A stretch of 64,000 nt of DNA from Cytophagaceae bacterium (GTDB lineage Bacteria > Bacteroidota > Bacteroidia > Cytophagales > Spirosomataceae), in NCBI GenBank assembly GCA_027486845.1, contig JAIXOL010000067.1:1-64000 (forward strand), in the 5' to 3' direction. The notes under the pieces were generated by a model, which worked only from the letters and a program-made list of their open reading frames with translations, searched no databases and was not told the origin of the DNA. The position numbers and the translations under genes were made by a program. This document shows, piece by piece, positions 51,721-60,713 of this stretch. How positions within the stretch are numbered: position 1 is the first letter of the stretch; each line of letters opens with the position of its first letter.

Positions 51721-52560
51721 ATGGAAACCACAGAAAATATAGATTACCATCGAATCGAAAAAGCGATTCGGTTTATTGAAGAAAACTTCCAAAATCAGCC
51801 AAGTTTGAAAGAAATTGCCGGGCACGTAGCACTTTCAGAATTTCATTTCAATAGACTTTTTTCAAAATGGGCAGGCATAAGTCCGCAGCGTTTTATGCGG
51901 TTTTTGACTAAAGAATTTGCCAAAGAGAAACTAGCTGAAAGTACTAATTTACTCGAAGCAACTTTCGAGTCAGGCTTATCGAGTTCGAGTCGTTTGCACG
52001 ATTTATTTGTAAGTTATGAGGCCATGACTCCTGCTGAATTTAAAACAAAAGGAGCTGGACTAACCATTCATTACGGCATTCATGAAACACCTTTTGGCGA
52101 ATGCTTAATTGCAACCACTGAGAGAGGAATTACCGATCTTAGATTTCTTGAGGGTGAAAGTAAAGAGTTGATAATTAAAGAAATACAACAAGATTTTGAA
52201 AAAGCTATACTCATTTTTGATAATAAATTAACGAAGCCATGTATTGAACAAATTTTCTACGAAACCACCAACACAAGTGCACCAATTTCACTCTTGTTAC
52301 GGGGAACAAATTTCCAGATAAAAGTTTGGGAAGCACTGCTGAAAATTCCGTTTGGTCAGATGGTGAGTTATGAAACTATTGCCAAAGCCATAAAAAAACC
52401 AAATGCCCAAAGAGCCGTAGGTACAGCCATCGGAGGCAATCGACTTGGCTATATTATTCCATGCCACCGAGTGTTGCAAAAAGTAGGTGGAATTGGCGGT
52501 TATCGCTGGGGAACGACTAGAAAGAAAGCGATTTTAGGCTGGGAAATGGCAAAATTATAA
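51721..52560 (+). CDS. Ada-like methyltransferase with AraC-type HTH
   Basis: ~279 aa: an N-terminal AraC-type DNA-binding domain (KAIRFIEENFQNQPSLKEIAGHV, FNRLFSKWAGISPQRFMRFL) and a C-terminal O6-alkylguanine-DNA methyltransferase with AVGTAIGGNRLGYIIPCHRVL, whose Cys (~248) accepts the alkyl group. Without the zinc-binding Ada N-domain it is an OGT fused to a regulator. ATG at 51721 was preferred to the in-frame ATG 33 bases earlier. Confidence 0.88.
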   Translation: METTENIDYHRIEKAIRFIEENFQNQPSLKEIAGHVALSEFHFNRLFSKWAGISPQRFMRFLTKEFAKEKLAESTNLLEATFESGLSSSSRLHDLFVSYEAMTPAEFKTKGAGLTIHYGIHETPFGECLIATTERGITDLRFLEGESKELIIKEIQQDFEKAILIFDNKLTKPCIEQIFYETTNTSAPISLLLRGTNFQIKVWEALLKIPFGQMVSYETIAKAIKKPNAQRAVGTAIGGNRLGYIIPCHRVLQKVGGIGGYRWGTTRKKAILGWEMAKL

Positions 52561-52634
52561 TCTTCAAACCAACCCAAATAGCTATTATTTATCTTTTCGT
52601 TTTAATCAACTACAAAAAAATAATCGTGTACATC

Positions 52635-52665
52635 TTGTAAAGATTTTTAATTCTTCTATATTTGC
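52635..52665 (+). promoter_or_regulatory. Promoter of the MarR-type regulator gene
   Basis: TTG, 19 bases, TATATTTGC. A consensus Bacteroidota promoter. Predicted transcription start overlaps the two operator palindromes that follow. Confidence 0.7.
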
Positions 52666-52689
52666 GTAATCAATTACGTAACTAATTAC
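52666..52689. promoter_or_regulatory. Two adjacent 12-bp palindromes: likely MarR operator
   Basis: GTAATCAATTAC and GTAACTAATTAC stand back to back right after the -7 box and end three bases before the ATG. Both are inverted repeats with GTAA/TTAC arms. Position and form fit an autoregulatory site for the MarR protein encoded next. Confidence 0.6.
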
Positions 52690-52692
52690 ATA

Positions 52693-53181
52693 ATGCAAGA
52701 TGTTTTTTCAAAACTGGGGCCATTAATCATTGCTAGCCGACTCAAACGCATGAGCGATTATATCATGCGAGCGGGAGCGGAATTTTATAATAGCAATGGT
52801 GTGGACTTTGAGCCAAAATGGTTTCCGCTTTACTATTTGCTTTCGCATGAAAAAGAGTTAGGCATCATGGATATTGCCCAAAAACTCAATATTTCGCACC
52901 CTGCTGTTATTCAGTTAGCGAAAGAATTGGAAAAAAAGGGTTGGGTAACTTCTACAAAATCAAAAGAAGATGCCCGTAAAAGATTATTGAAACTTAGCAA
53001 AAAAGGAATAAGCTTTTTACCTCAATTGCAATTAATTTGGGACGATATTCGAGAAGTAAATCGACAAGTTGTTGAGTCTCAATCGACCAATGTTTTGAAT
53101 GCTTTGGAGGAAATGGAGGTGTTTTTTGCTTCAAAATCTTATACCGAACGAATGAAAGAGTATCAGGAATCAAAAAAATAA
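52693..53181 (+). CDS. MarR family transcriptional regulator
   Basis: 162-aa winged-helix regulator. Core HTH IMDIAQKLNISHPAVIQLAKELEKKGWV (~58-85) and the wing TKSKEDARKRLLKLSKKG. Its own gene is preceded by two GTAA..TTAC palindromes, so autorepression is likely. It may also regulate the following GNAT gene 60 bases downstream. Confidence 0.85.
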   Translation: MQDVFSKLGPLIIASRLKRMSDYIMRAGAEFYNSNGVDFEPKWFPLYYLLSHEKELGIMDIAQKLNISHPAVIQLAKELEKKGWVTSTKSKEDARKRLLKLSKKGISFLPQLQLIWDDIREVNRQVVESQSTNVLNALEEMEVFFASKSYTERMKEYQESKK

Positions 53182-53190
53182 TAGTTGTAG

Positions 53191-53209
53191 GGGCGTATCG
53201 CATACGCCC
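53191..53209. repeat. GGGCGTAT/ATACGCCC palindrome
   Basis: Perfect 8-bp arms around CGC, between the MarR and GNAT genes. Related in layout to the GCGAA/TTCGC family, but with diverged arms. Confidence 0.45.
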
Positions 53210-53240
53210 ATTATGAAATAATAATTACTAAAAATTTATT

Positions 53241-53732
53241 GTGAAAATTTCAATTCAAACATATTCAAGTATTTTTCAAAAGCAAGTTGAGAAATTAGTT
53301 TTGGGCATTCAGAACGACGAATTTGGTTTAGGGCTTACCGCACAAGACCAACCAGATTTACCAGATATTGCAGAATTTTATAAAAATGGCAGATTTTGGG
53401 TGGCACTTGATGAAAATGACCAATTGATGGGAACAATCGGAATCGAACCACTTACCGATGGACAAGCCTCGCTCCGAAAAATGTTTTTGGATAAATCAAT
53501 ACGTGGGAATAAAGATGAAAACTTAGCACAGCGACTTTTTGAAACGTTGCTTCAATACGCCAAAGAAAAAGGTTATAAAGAATTATGGCTTGATACACCA
53601 CCACCAGCAAAAGCTGCACATCGGTTTTATGAGCGAAACGGTTTTGAATTGATGCCCTCTGAAAGGACACCTTCAACCTATAAGCATCCAACCATTGAAG
53701 GTTTGAAAATTTACCGATTGACCATAAAATGA
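53241..53732 (+). CDS. GNAT family acetyltransferase
   Basis: 163 aa from a GTG. Acetyl-CoA fold signature LRKMFLDKSIRGNKDENLAQRLFETLL, a slightly altered RxxGxxG, then ELWLDTPPPAKAAHRFYERNGF. The substrate is unknown. It follows the MarR gene on the same strand. Confidence 0.8.
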   Translation: MKISIQTYSSIFQKQVEKLVLGIQNDEFGLGLTAQDQPDLPDIAEFYKNGRFWVALDENDQLMGTIGIEPLTDGQASLRKMFLDKSIRGNKDENLAQRLFETLLQYAKEKGYKELWLDTPPPAKAAHRFYERNGFELMPSERTPSTYKHPTIEGLKIYRLTIK

Positions 53733-53747
53733 AGTTTTAGTAGAAAC

Positions 53748-53822
53748 GTTCAATCTGGACATTCTGCAAGAATATTTTACAAAATAACAAAACAATTTTC
53801 TTCGAAAATGTTCAATTTGGAC
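53748..53822. promoter_or_regulatory. Twin GTTCAATYTGGAC sites before the decarboxylase gene
   Basis: GTTCAATCTGGAC (53748-53760) and GTTCAATTTGGAC (53810-53822) are 62 bases apart in the gap before the decarboxylase. Flanking bases are also shared (AACGTTC/AATGTTC; GGACATT/GGACGTT). Likely operator copies flanking the promoter. Confidence 0.5.
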
Positions 53823-53857
53823 GTTTATTCGATTGAAAATTAATCAAAAAATGACCT

Positions 53858-55312
53858 ATGAATAACAATACATTAGATTTTAGCCAAGAAGAATTTAGCA
53901 AGATTCTTGAAAAAGCTTCATCGATGATTCTCGAAAAATACAAGAATCTTGATACTATCAAGGGTTTTAATGTAAACTCGCAAGAAGAAGTTGAAAGCTG
54001 GTTTGATGAACCGCTTCCCCGAATTGGAAAAGATAGCTTTGAGCTTCTTGACGAAGTAAAAACCAAGGTTTTTGATAGTGCAACGGGCAATTTGGGTAAA
54101 AATATGTACGCCTACGTGATGTCAGGGGGAAATCAAATTTCAACTGTAGCCGAACTGTTGCTTTCCACTGTCAACCAAAATAATACGAAATGGCATTTAG
54201 CACCAGCTATGACCGAAATCGAAAAGCGTGTCATTAAATGGGCGGCCGAAATGATTGATTATACGCCCAATGCTGGCGGTGCTATGGTCAGCGGTGGTTC
54301 GGAAGCAAATTTGGCAGGTTTGACAGTTGCCCGAAATATCTTTTTCAAAAAATTTGATATTAAACGCAATGGACTTTTCGGCATGAAACCGTTTATGGTT
54401 TATTGTTCGAAAGAAACGCATAATTGCACGGATAAAAGTTTGTCATTACTTGGAATTGGTACAAATCAACTTCGCCGAATTGATACAAATGCTGATTTGA
54501 CGATTGACCTAAATGCACTCGAACAGCAAATTCAAGCAGATATTGCCAGTGGTTTTATGCCTTTTTGTGTAGTAGGAAACGCTGGAACGGTAAATACTGG
54601 TGCAATTGATGATTTAGAAACACTTTCGGCAATTGCCAAAAAATACCAAATGTGGTTTCATGTTGACGGTGCTTATGGTGGTTTGGCTTCGGCTTTGCCT
54701 TCAATCAAGCATAGATATGCAGGTTTAGAAAAAGCCGATTCGATTGCCCTTGATTTTCATAAATGGCTCTATCAGCCTTTTGAGATTGGTTGTGTTTTGG
54801 TACAAGATTGGAGTAAAATGCGAGAAACTTATTACAAAGAAGCTGATTATTTGACTACCGAATTACAAACGAATGCCAATATTCGCTTGGAATTTAATGA
54901 GCATTATTTTCAGCTTTCACGAAATGCTAAAGCATTTAAAGTTTGGTTGTCAGTAAAAACCTATGGTTTCGACCGAATCAGGGATATGATTCAGAAAGAC
55001 ATTGATTTGACCAATTATTTGATAAAACTCGTTGAAGAATCGACCGATTTTGAACTGAAGTCAAAGGCAGATTTAGCAGTGTCATGTTTTCGATATAAAG
55101 GAAATCTAACTGATAGTGAAGCAATTAGCGAATTAAATCAACAACTTATTCCTGCTCTCGAAGCCGATGGAAGAGTGTTTATTACGAGTACAAAACTAAA
55201 TGGAGAGTTTGTGCTTCGGGCGTGCATCATCAATCACCGAAAAACCGAAACTTCGATAGCATATTTATTGGATACGATTCGTGATGTGGCTTCAAAATTA
55301 CAAAATGCTTAA
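53858..55312 (+). CDS. PLP-dependent group II decarboxylase
   Basis: 484-aa fold type I enzyme of the aromatic-L-amino-acid/glutamate/tyrosine decarboxylase group. PLP lysine in ALDFHKWLYQPFEIG (~302), pocket residues in GGSEANLAGL, CSKETHN and WFHVDGAYGG. Substrate specificity cannot be read with confidence. The GNAT gene 6 bases downstream is surely cotranscribed and may act on the amine product, as amine-acetylating pairs exist; this is inference. Confidence 0.85.
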   Translation: MNNNTLDFSQEEFSKILEKASSMILEKYKNLDTIKGFNVNSQEEVESWFDEPLPRIGKDSFELLDEVKTKVFDSATGNLGKNMYAYVMSGGNQISTVAELLLSTVNQNNTKWHLAPAMTEIEKRVIKWAAEMIDYTPNAGGAMVSGGSEANLAGLTVARNIFFKKFDIKRNGLFGMKPFMVYCSKETHNCTDKSLSLLGIGTNQLRRIDTNADLTIDLNALEQQIQADIASGFMPFCVVGNAGTVNTGAIDDLETLSAIAKKYQMWFHVDGAYGGLASALPSIKHRYAGLEKADSIALDFHKWLYQPFEIGCVLVQDWSKMRETYYKEADYLTTELQTNANIRLEFNEHYFQLSRNAKAFKVWLSVKTYGFDRIRDMIQKDIDLTNYLIKLVEESTDFELKSKADLAVSCFRYKGNLTDSEAISELNQQLIPALEADGRVFITSTKLNGEFVLRACIINHRKTETSIAYLLDTIRDVASKLQNA

Positions 55313-55318
55313 AAAAAT

Positions 55319-55789
55319 ATGCATAAAATAGAAATTATTGAACTCGACCCATATAATGAAGCCCAGAAGTTGGCTTTCAAGCAGATCAATTATGAGTGGA
55401 TTGAAAAATATTTTAAAGTAGAAAAAGGGGATTTGGCCTCACTTGAAAATCCCGAAAAATATTTTTTAGCTACGGGCGGAGCCGTACTTTTGGCACGTAG
55501 GGGTGAGGAGTATCTTGGTACTTCGGCACTAAAACCAATGGGTTATGATGCCTATGAACTTTGTAAAATGGGTGTCATTGAAGAAGCTCGTGGCTTAGGA
55601 ATCGGTGGACTGATTGGTGAAGCTGCTCTTAAAAAAGCCCGTGATTTGAAAGCAAAAAGAGTATATCTCGAAACCAATTCGAGCCTTACGCCCGCACTGA
55701 CTCTTTATGCAAAATTAGGTTTTATTCGCATTGAAAATTTTACGTCGCCTTACGAGCGTGCCGATGTGGCTATGGAGGTTTGGTTGTAA
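55319..55789 (+). CDS. GNAT family acetyltransferase, linked to the decarboxylase
   Basis: 156 aa. GNAT motif A reads MGVIEEARGLGIGGLIGEAALKKA, preceded by EYLGTSALKPMG and followed by VYLETNSSLTPALTLYAKLGF. The long N-terminal arm (~1-50, KQINYEWIEKYFKVEKGD) is also typical. It is 6 bases after the decarboxylase stop, implying one transcript. Confidence 0.8.
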   Translation: MHKIEIIELDPYNEAQKLAFKQINYEWIEKYFKVEKGDLASLENPEKYFLATGGAVLLARRGEEYLGTSALKPMGYDAYELCKMGVIEEARGLGIGGLIGEAALKKARDLKAKRVYLETNSSLTPALTLYAKLGFIRIENFTSPYERADVAMEVWL

Positions 55790-55820
55790 TTTAATTTGAA
55801 AATTTGTTCTATAATTCCAG

Positions 55821-55852
55821 TTTGCCACAAAACCAAAAAAACGGTATCTTTG
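55821..55852 (+). promoter_or_regulatory. Promoter of tpiA
   Basis: TTTG, 20 bases, TATCTTTG: the best promoter match of the window. Predicted start near 55859, 22 bases before the ATG. Confidence 0.75.
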
Positions 55853-55880
55853 AGCTTTTAAAAACAAAGATTCTAAGAAA

Positions 55881-56642
55881 ATGAGAAAAAAAATCGCCGC
55901 TGGTAACTGGAAAATGAACAAAACTTTTGAAGAAGGTCAAATATTGCTTTCGGAAGTTGTAAATATGGTAAAAGACGAAGTTGTAAACCCAAACGTAGTG
56001 GTTGTGCTTTGTGTGCCTTTTCCCTATTTGAGTACTTTTGGAAAATTAATTGATACTGATAAAGTTTCGTTGGGAGCTCAAAACTGTTATCCAAAGGCTT
56101 CAGGTGCATATACAGGTGAAGTTTCGATTCCGATGTTGAAATCAGTTGGTGTTGGTCACGTAATTATTGGGCATAGCGAACGTCGTCAGTACTTCGCCGA
56201 GTCTGATGCGTTTTTGGCTGAAAAAGTTGATGCAACTTTGGAAGGTGGACTTACACCAATCTTCTGTTGTGGCGAAACTTTAGAGCAACGTAACGAAGGC
56301 ATTCACTTCGACTTCGTTCGTGGACAAATCACTAATAGTCTTTTCCATCTTTCGGCGGAAGATTTACAGAAAACAGTGATTGCCTATGAGCCAATTTGGG
56401 CGATTGGAACGGGAGTTACTGCTTCAAACGACCAAGCACAAGAAATGCACAAGGTTTTAAGAGATCATTTGGCATCAAAATACGGTCAAGAAGTAGCTGA
56501 CGAAATTTCAATCCTTTATGGTGGAAGCGTAAACGGAGCGAATGCTCAAGAGCTTTTCGCTTGTCCAGATGTTGATGGCGGCTTAGTTGGCGGAGCATCG
56601 TTGAAATCAAGAGAATTTACGAATATTGCGAAATCGTTTTAA
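55881..56642 (+). CDS. tpiA: Triose-phosphate isomerase
   Basis: 253-aa TIM-barrel glycolytic enzyme. Active-site parts are AAGNWKMNKTFEEG (Asn, Lys), GHVIIGHSERRQYF (His, near residue 100), and AYEPIWAIGTG (catalytic Glu, ~170). GGSVNGAN and GGLVGGASL close the phosphate site. Intact and monocistronic. Confidence 0.97.
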   Translation: MRKKIAAGNWKMNKTFEEGQILLSEVVNMVKDEVVNPNVVVVLCVPFPYLSTFGKLIDTDKVSLGAQNCYPKASGAYTGEVSIPMLKSVGVGHVIIGHSERRQYFAESDAFLAEKVDATLEGGLTPIFCCGETLEQRNEGIHFDFVRGQITNSLFHLSAEDLQKTVIAYEPIWAIGTGVTASNDQAQEMHKVLRDHLASKYGQEVADEISILYGGSVNGANAQELFACPDVDGGLVGGASLKSREFTNIAKSF

Positions 56643-56663
56643 TCATATATTGATTGAAAAGTT

Positions 56664-56699
56664 AAAGCCTTACAGAACGAAATTCTGTAAGGCTTTTTT
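56664..56699 (+). terminator. Terminator of tpiA
   Basis: AAAGCCTTACAGAA pairs with TTCTGTAAGGCTTT followed by T's. It begins 22 bases after the stop codon. Confidence 0.9.
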
Positions 56700-56715
56700 G
56701 TACTGTAAAATGCTG

Positions 56716-57900
56716 TTATTCAATCAAATGTCCGCAAAACTGAGCTTTGTTATCTAAAATTTTACCACCTCTTCGATAGCCAAGTCCGCATGCTTCGCCT
56801 ACAAAAAATATGCCTGCCTGATAGTGGAACGCCGTCCGAGAATTTCCAGCATTATCTTTTATAAATTCAGTATATTCTTGAAAAATAGTGTTCTGCTCAA
56901 AATATTCTCCATCGGTCGAGGTTTCGGTTGTACCTGATGGCGAAATAATGCGAACATTTGCACCTTCACGGCCAAATAATACTTTTTCTACACAAGTTTT
57001 GCCTAAAATAGATTTAGAACTTGTTTCTAAAAGTAAAGGGTGATTTGGATATAATTCCCACAAAACTTTTAAAATAGCTTTCGATTGGAAAAGTAAAGTG
57101 TAAGCAGGATTCAGAATAACAGCCTTTTTGTTTTTTGATATTTCGGTTAGAATTTGAGCCAATTCGGGTTCGTCCCAGCCAATATATTCCCACGGAATGA
57201 GTTTGAACCAAAAATCATATTTTATAAAACTACCATTGCTTGAATTTTGCTTGAAAATGCCTTCTGTTGCCGAAAATTCCACATTTTCGATATAATCAAA
57301 CGCTACCTCAAAACCTGCTTCTTTAGCTGCTTCGCCCAAAACTTGCATATTGGTTTCGTCTTCGGGAAAATCTTTTATCGTTGAAATCAACAAGGTTTTC
57401 TCAAAACTCGGATTCAGCCGGTGCAATTCCCTGAATTTTTCTACGAAAGTTTCATACAAAGTATTGAATTGTTGGCTTTCATCCAAGTAATTTGCTTTCA
57501 ACGAAGCCCACTGTACGACAGCCGTTTCTGGAATACAAGTGGCAGTATCGGCATTAAATTCGATTAGTTTTATTGGTTTTCCATCAATTCCACCACTTAA
57601 ATCGAAGCGACCATAAATGTGCCAATTTGCATCGTTTTCCCACGAATCTTCTATTAATTCAATCAAGTTTTCGGGAATACCGAGTTCGGAATAACGCTCG
57701 TTATCGATGACATGTTGAGCGGCTGCGATATACATTTCGTAAAGCTCATTGGCCGCATCGAAATAATTTTCTGCTTCGGTTTCTGAAACGACTACCATTT
57801 CGTTGGTAATATATGGTAAAGTATCTTCGCCGAGCATCCAATTCCAGCCAATACTGCGGAGCGAGGCTTCGGGAGAGATTGTGAGATTTTTTAATTTCAT
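56716..57900 (-). CDS. Glutathionylspermidine synthase family ATP-grasp protein
   Basis: 394 aa of the GSP_synth domain type (C-terminal half of E. coli GspSA and YgiC/YjfC relatives). Key blocks: IYGRFDLSGG, KLIEFNADTATCIPETAVVQWA, GKTCVEKVLFGREGANVRI and TAFHYQAGIFFVG. It lacks the amidase half of E. coli Gsp. Ligation of an amine to a peptide-like acid is the expected chemistry. Glutathionylspermidine itself is unlikely in Bacteroidota, so the product is unknown. Confidence 0.85.
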   Translation of the reverse strand: MKLKNLTISPEASLRSIGWNWMLGEDTLPYITNEMVVVSETEAENYFDAANELYEMYIAAAQHVIDNERYSELGIPENLIELIEDSWENDANWHIYGRFDLSGGIDGKPIKLIEFNADTATCIPETAVVQWASLKANYLDESQQFNTLYETFVEKFRELHRLNPSFEKTLLISTIKDFPEDETNMQVLGEAAKEAGFEVAFDYIENVEFSATEGIFKQNSSNGSFIKYDFWFKLIPWEYIGWDEPELAQILTEISKNKKAVILNPAYTLLFQSKAILKVLWELYPNHPLLLETSSKSILGKTCVEKVLFGREGANVRIISPSGTTETSTDGEYFEQNTIFQEYTEFIKDNAGNSRTAFHYQAGIFFVGEACGLGYRRGGKILDNKAQFCGHLIE

Positions 57901-58116
57901 GTTTTTGTGTATTGTGATAAATTACATTCGGAGTAAGTAAAATTGGCAGATTTTCGACTAAATGTTGTTCGGAAGTTATTCAAATACCACTTGTAGAAAC
58001 CTTCTGGGTAAGCCTCAAGAAGGTGAGTTTGTATTGTAAGTTGTATTTAAAAACATCAAATTGGTTTATTAATTAAAATCAAATCGATTGATAGGCGGTA
58101 TATTAACTTCCATTGT

Positions 58117-58764
58117 TCATATTTCTTTCCGAAGTTTTTTAAACTTTTCTCTCAATTTATTCATAAATTCATCGCCGGGGTCAGATTTTACGGTTTGATA
58201 GTTTGGGTCAGTTTCTTTCCAAATTTTTGAACCTTTAAACTTGGTATATTCATGATGCCCGATGAGATATTTTATTTTGTATTTTTTATGTAATTGTTTG
58301 ATTAATAAGTAGTTGGCTCTAAATTGTTTTTCTGTTAATGGATTTTTACCACCATCTCCTACATTTTCGATACCGATTGCACAATAGTTGAGTCCGATTA
58401 CATGGCGAGCCAAAAGAGTATCGGGCATCAGATGATAAACCGTTCCGTCTCTATCAATCAGATAATGTGCTGAAACATTGAGTTGACTGGCATTTTGTAG
58501 TTCTTTGCGGGCATTAGGTAATGTTGAAGAATTAAAGGCAAAGAACGATTTCTCGAATGTGGGAATGGCCGTCCAATGCACTACAACCATTTTGGGTTGA
58601 ATAGTTGGTTGAGTTTGCTCAATTCCATGTCGCTGTTTAAGATACTCTACTGATAAAGCGATACGGGTAGAATCCCAAAGGATTGGTTTTTCAACAATTT
58701 TTAGTTTTTGACTAAATGATTGGGAGGCGATAAGTAGCAATAAAACTATAAACGATTTTTTCAT
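58117..58764 (-). CDS. N-acetylmuramoyl-L-alanine amidase
   Basis: 215-aa exported amidase_2/PGRP-type protein (signal peptide ending QSFSQ). Zinc ligands: His in MVVVHWTAIP, the internal His near ARHVIGLNYC, and the C-terminal Asp-type ligand in VKSDPGDEF. The TSLF-like Glu/Lys region is SAHYLIDRDGTVYHL. It cleaves the peptide from muramic acid in peptidoglycan. Its ATG overlaps the stop of the YCII gene (ATGA overlap), so both are translationally coupled. Confidence 0.85.
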   Translation of the reverse strand: MKKSFIVLLLLIASQSFSQKLKIVEKPILWDSTRIALSVEYLKQRHGIEQTQPTIQPKMVVVHWTAIPTFEKSFFAFNSSTLPNARKELQNASQLNVSAHYLIDRDGTVYHLMPDTLLARHVIGLNYCAIGIENVGDGGKNPLTEKQFRANYLLIKQLHKKYKIKYLIGHHEYTKFKGSKIWKETDPNYQTVKSDPGDEFMNKLREKFKKLRKEI

Positions 58765-59270
58765 GGCTGTTTTTTAGCGATTTTGTAATGAATAGCAGGA
58801 ATTTGCATCATTGCAGCCGAACCATACCACGGGTGCAATTCCATTATCAACGAACCTGCTTTAATTGCTGGGTCAGTTTCACAAAGCTTTTGAGCTTCTT
58901 CAATTGTTTTTACATCAAAAACATAAATTCCTTTCAAGTCAGTATTATCGGTAAATGGCCCTGCAGCTACTAATTTACCCTCATCGGCTAAGCGTGTAAT
59001 ATTGGCCATGTGTGCTTTTTGTAAGTTTGTGGCCGTCACTGAGTCAATCATCAAGCGACGTGGACCTTGTTTTAATAGAGCCAACACGTAGGTTTTCATG
59101 CCATAATCATCGGCACCCAATTGCATAGCCAAAAGGCTATCAATACCAGAGCCTGCTTCGGTTGTATCTATTTGTACCACACGCTTTTTCTCAGGAACTA
59201 AACAACTATATGAAACCGAAGCAATGGCAACAAATAAGTATATTTTGATGAAGGTTTTACGTTTTATCAT
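58761..59270 (-). CDS. YCII-related domain lipoprotein
   Basis: 169 aa. Signal peptide with lipobox ASVSYSC (Cys23). Residues ~60-150 match the YCII-like fold: MKTYVLALLKQGPRRLMIDSVT, NITRLADEGKLVAAGPFTDNTDLKGIYVFDVKTIEEAQKLCETDPAIKAG. YCII proteins are usually cytoplasmic, so an exported lipoprotein form is notable. It shares an operon with the amidase. Confidence 0.75.
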   Translation of the reverse strand: MIKRKTFIKIYLFVAIASVSYSCLVPEKKRVVQIDTTEAGSGIDSLLAMQLGADDYGMKTYVLALLKQGPRRLMIDSVTATNLQKAHMANITRLADEGKLVAAGPFTDNTDLKGIYVFDVKTIEEAQKLCETDPAIKAGSLIMELHPWYGSAAMMQIPAIHYKIAKKQP

Positions 59271-59358
59271 TATTGCGAAAGTTTTGACTAAAATCTACTT
59301 TTCAAAGATAGGAATTAAATGTAATATGAGTAAAATATTGAAGGCTTAAAGCAAAAAA

Positions 59359-59396
59359 CTTCTTCTATGTACAAAATCATAGAAGAAGCTTTCTGT
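59359..59396 (-). terminator. Terminator of mraY
   Basis: On the minus strand CTTCTTCTATG pairs with CATAGAAGAAG, followed by TTTTTT. It lies ~65 bases beyond the mraY stop. Confidence 0.8.
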
Positions 59397-59463
59397 TGTA
59401 ATTGGGTAAAGAAAGTATTGAATTAAGGTCAACTTATGGATATTGTCTATTGACTTTTAAAAA

Positions 59464-60684
59464 TTATCTCAACTTCAGAGTTACCAAACAAGCTACTGCC
59501 AACACGATACCGATAATCCAGAAACGAGTAACGATTTTGGCCTCGTGATAGCCTTTTTTCTGATAGTGATGATGTAAAGGCGACATCAAGAATAAACGGT
59601 TTTGTTGGGCAAACTCTAAGCCTTTCCGACGACGTTGGTATTTAAAATAGCTTACCTGCATAATCACCGAAAGGTTTTCAATTAAGAAAATTCCACACAT
59701 CACAGGTATTAATAATTCTTTTCTAAGTGCCAAAGCTAATACCGCAATTACGCTTCCGAGCATCAAACTACCTGTATCACCCATGAAAACTTGAGCAGGA
59801 TAAGCATTGTACCATAAGAAGCCAATGCATGCCCCGACAAAGGCTGCACAGAAGATTACTACCTCGCCAGAATTCGGAATCATCATAAGATTAAGGTACT
59901 GAGCAAAAACTTTATTTCCCGATAAATAAGCAAAAACTGCTAAAGTTATACCAATAATTGCTGAAGTTCCTGCGGCTAAACCATCAATTCCATCGGTGAT
60001 ATTAGCTCCATTTGAAACCGCCGTGATGATAAAAATGACTACCAAAACATAAGGCAACCAAGCCAGGCTTTCCGGTAAAAAACTACCAAACATTTGATAA
60101 TCAATTTCGTTGTTCTTGAAAAAAGGAACTGTTGTAGTCAAGGAATGAACTTCTGTATATTTTTGAATATCACTTATTGAACTTGCAATTTTACCCTTTT
60201 CATAAACTCTGATTTTTACGTAATCATTAAAATAAAGTGTTAGACCAACAATTATTCCTAAGCCTACTTGCCCAATAATTTTAAATCGACCTTTTAAGCC
60301 TTCTTTATCTTTCTTGAAAACTTTGATATAATCATCGGCAAAGCCAATACCGCAAGTCCACAGAGTAGCGATTATCAACAAGACAATATAGACGTTGTCG
60401 AGTTTAGCAAAAAGCAATACTGGAATCATCAAAGATGCCAAAATAATGAAGCCGCCCATGGTTGGTGTGCCCTTTTTTTGCATTTGTCCTTGTAAACCAA
60501 GGTCACGAATTGATTCTCCGATTTGAAGATTTTGTAATAAAAGAATGATACGTTTTCCGAAGATTGAGGCAATCAAAAGTGAGAAAACAATAGCTCCCAT
60601 CGCACGGAAAGTAATGTACTGAAACACGCCCGCTCCTGGGAAATTGAAAGATTTGTCAAGGTAAGTAAATAGATAATAAAGCAT
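59464..60684 (-). CDS. mraY: Phospho-N-acetylmuramoyl-pentapeptide transferase
   Basis: 406-aa ten-helix membrane enzyme that makes lipid I from UDP-MurNAc-pentapeptide and undecaprenyl phosphate. Active-site motifs: [29 protein letters not shown] and [18 protein letters not shown]. It normally sits in the dcw cluster between murE/murF and murD; here it is a single gene with its own -7 box and no cell wall neighbours. Confidence 0.96.
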   Translation of the reverse strand: MLYYLFTYLDKSFNFPGAGVFQYITFRAMGAIVFSLLIASIFGKRIILLLQNLQIGESIRDLGLQGQMQKKGTPTMGGFIILASLMIPVLLFAKLDNVYIVLLIIATLWTCGIGFADDYIKVFKKDKEGLKGRFKIIGQVGLGIIVGLTLYFNDYVKIRVYEKGKIASSISDIQKYTEVHSLTTTVPFFKNNEIDYQMFGSFLPESLAWLPYVLVVIFIITAVSNGANITDGIDGLAAGTSAIIGITLAVFAYLSGNKVFAQYLNLMMIPNSGEVVIFCAAFVGACIGFLWYNAYPAQVFMGDTGSLMLGSVIAVLALALRKELLIPVMCGIFLIENLSVIMQVSYFKYQRRRKGLEFAQQNRLFLMSPLHHHYQKKGYHEAKIVTRFWIIGIVLAVACLVTLKLR

Positions 60685-60713
60685 AGGACATTAGAATTTA
60701 TAGGAAAGTACTG

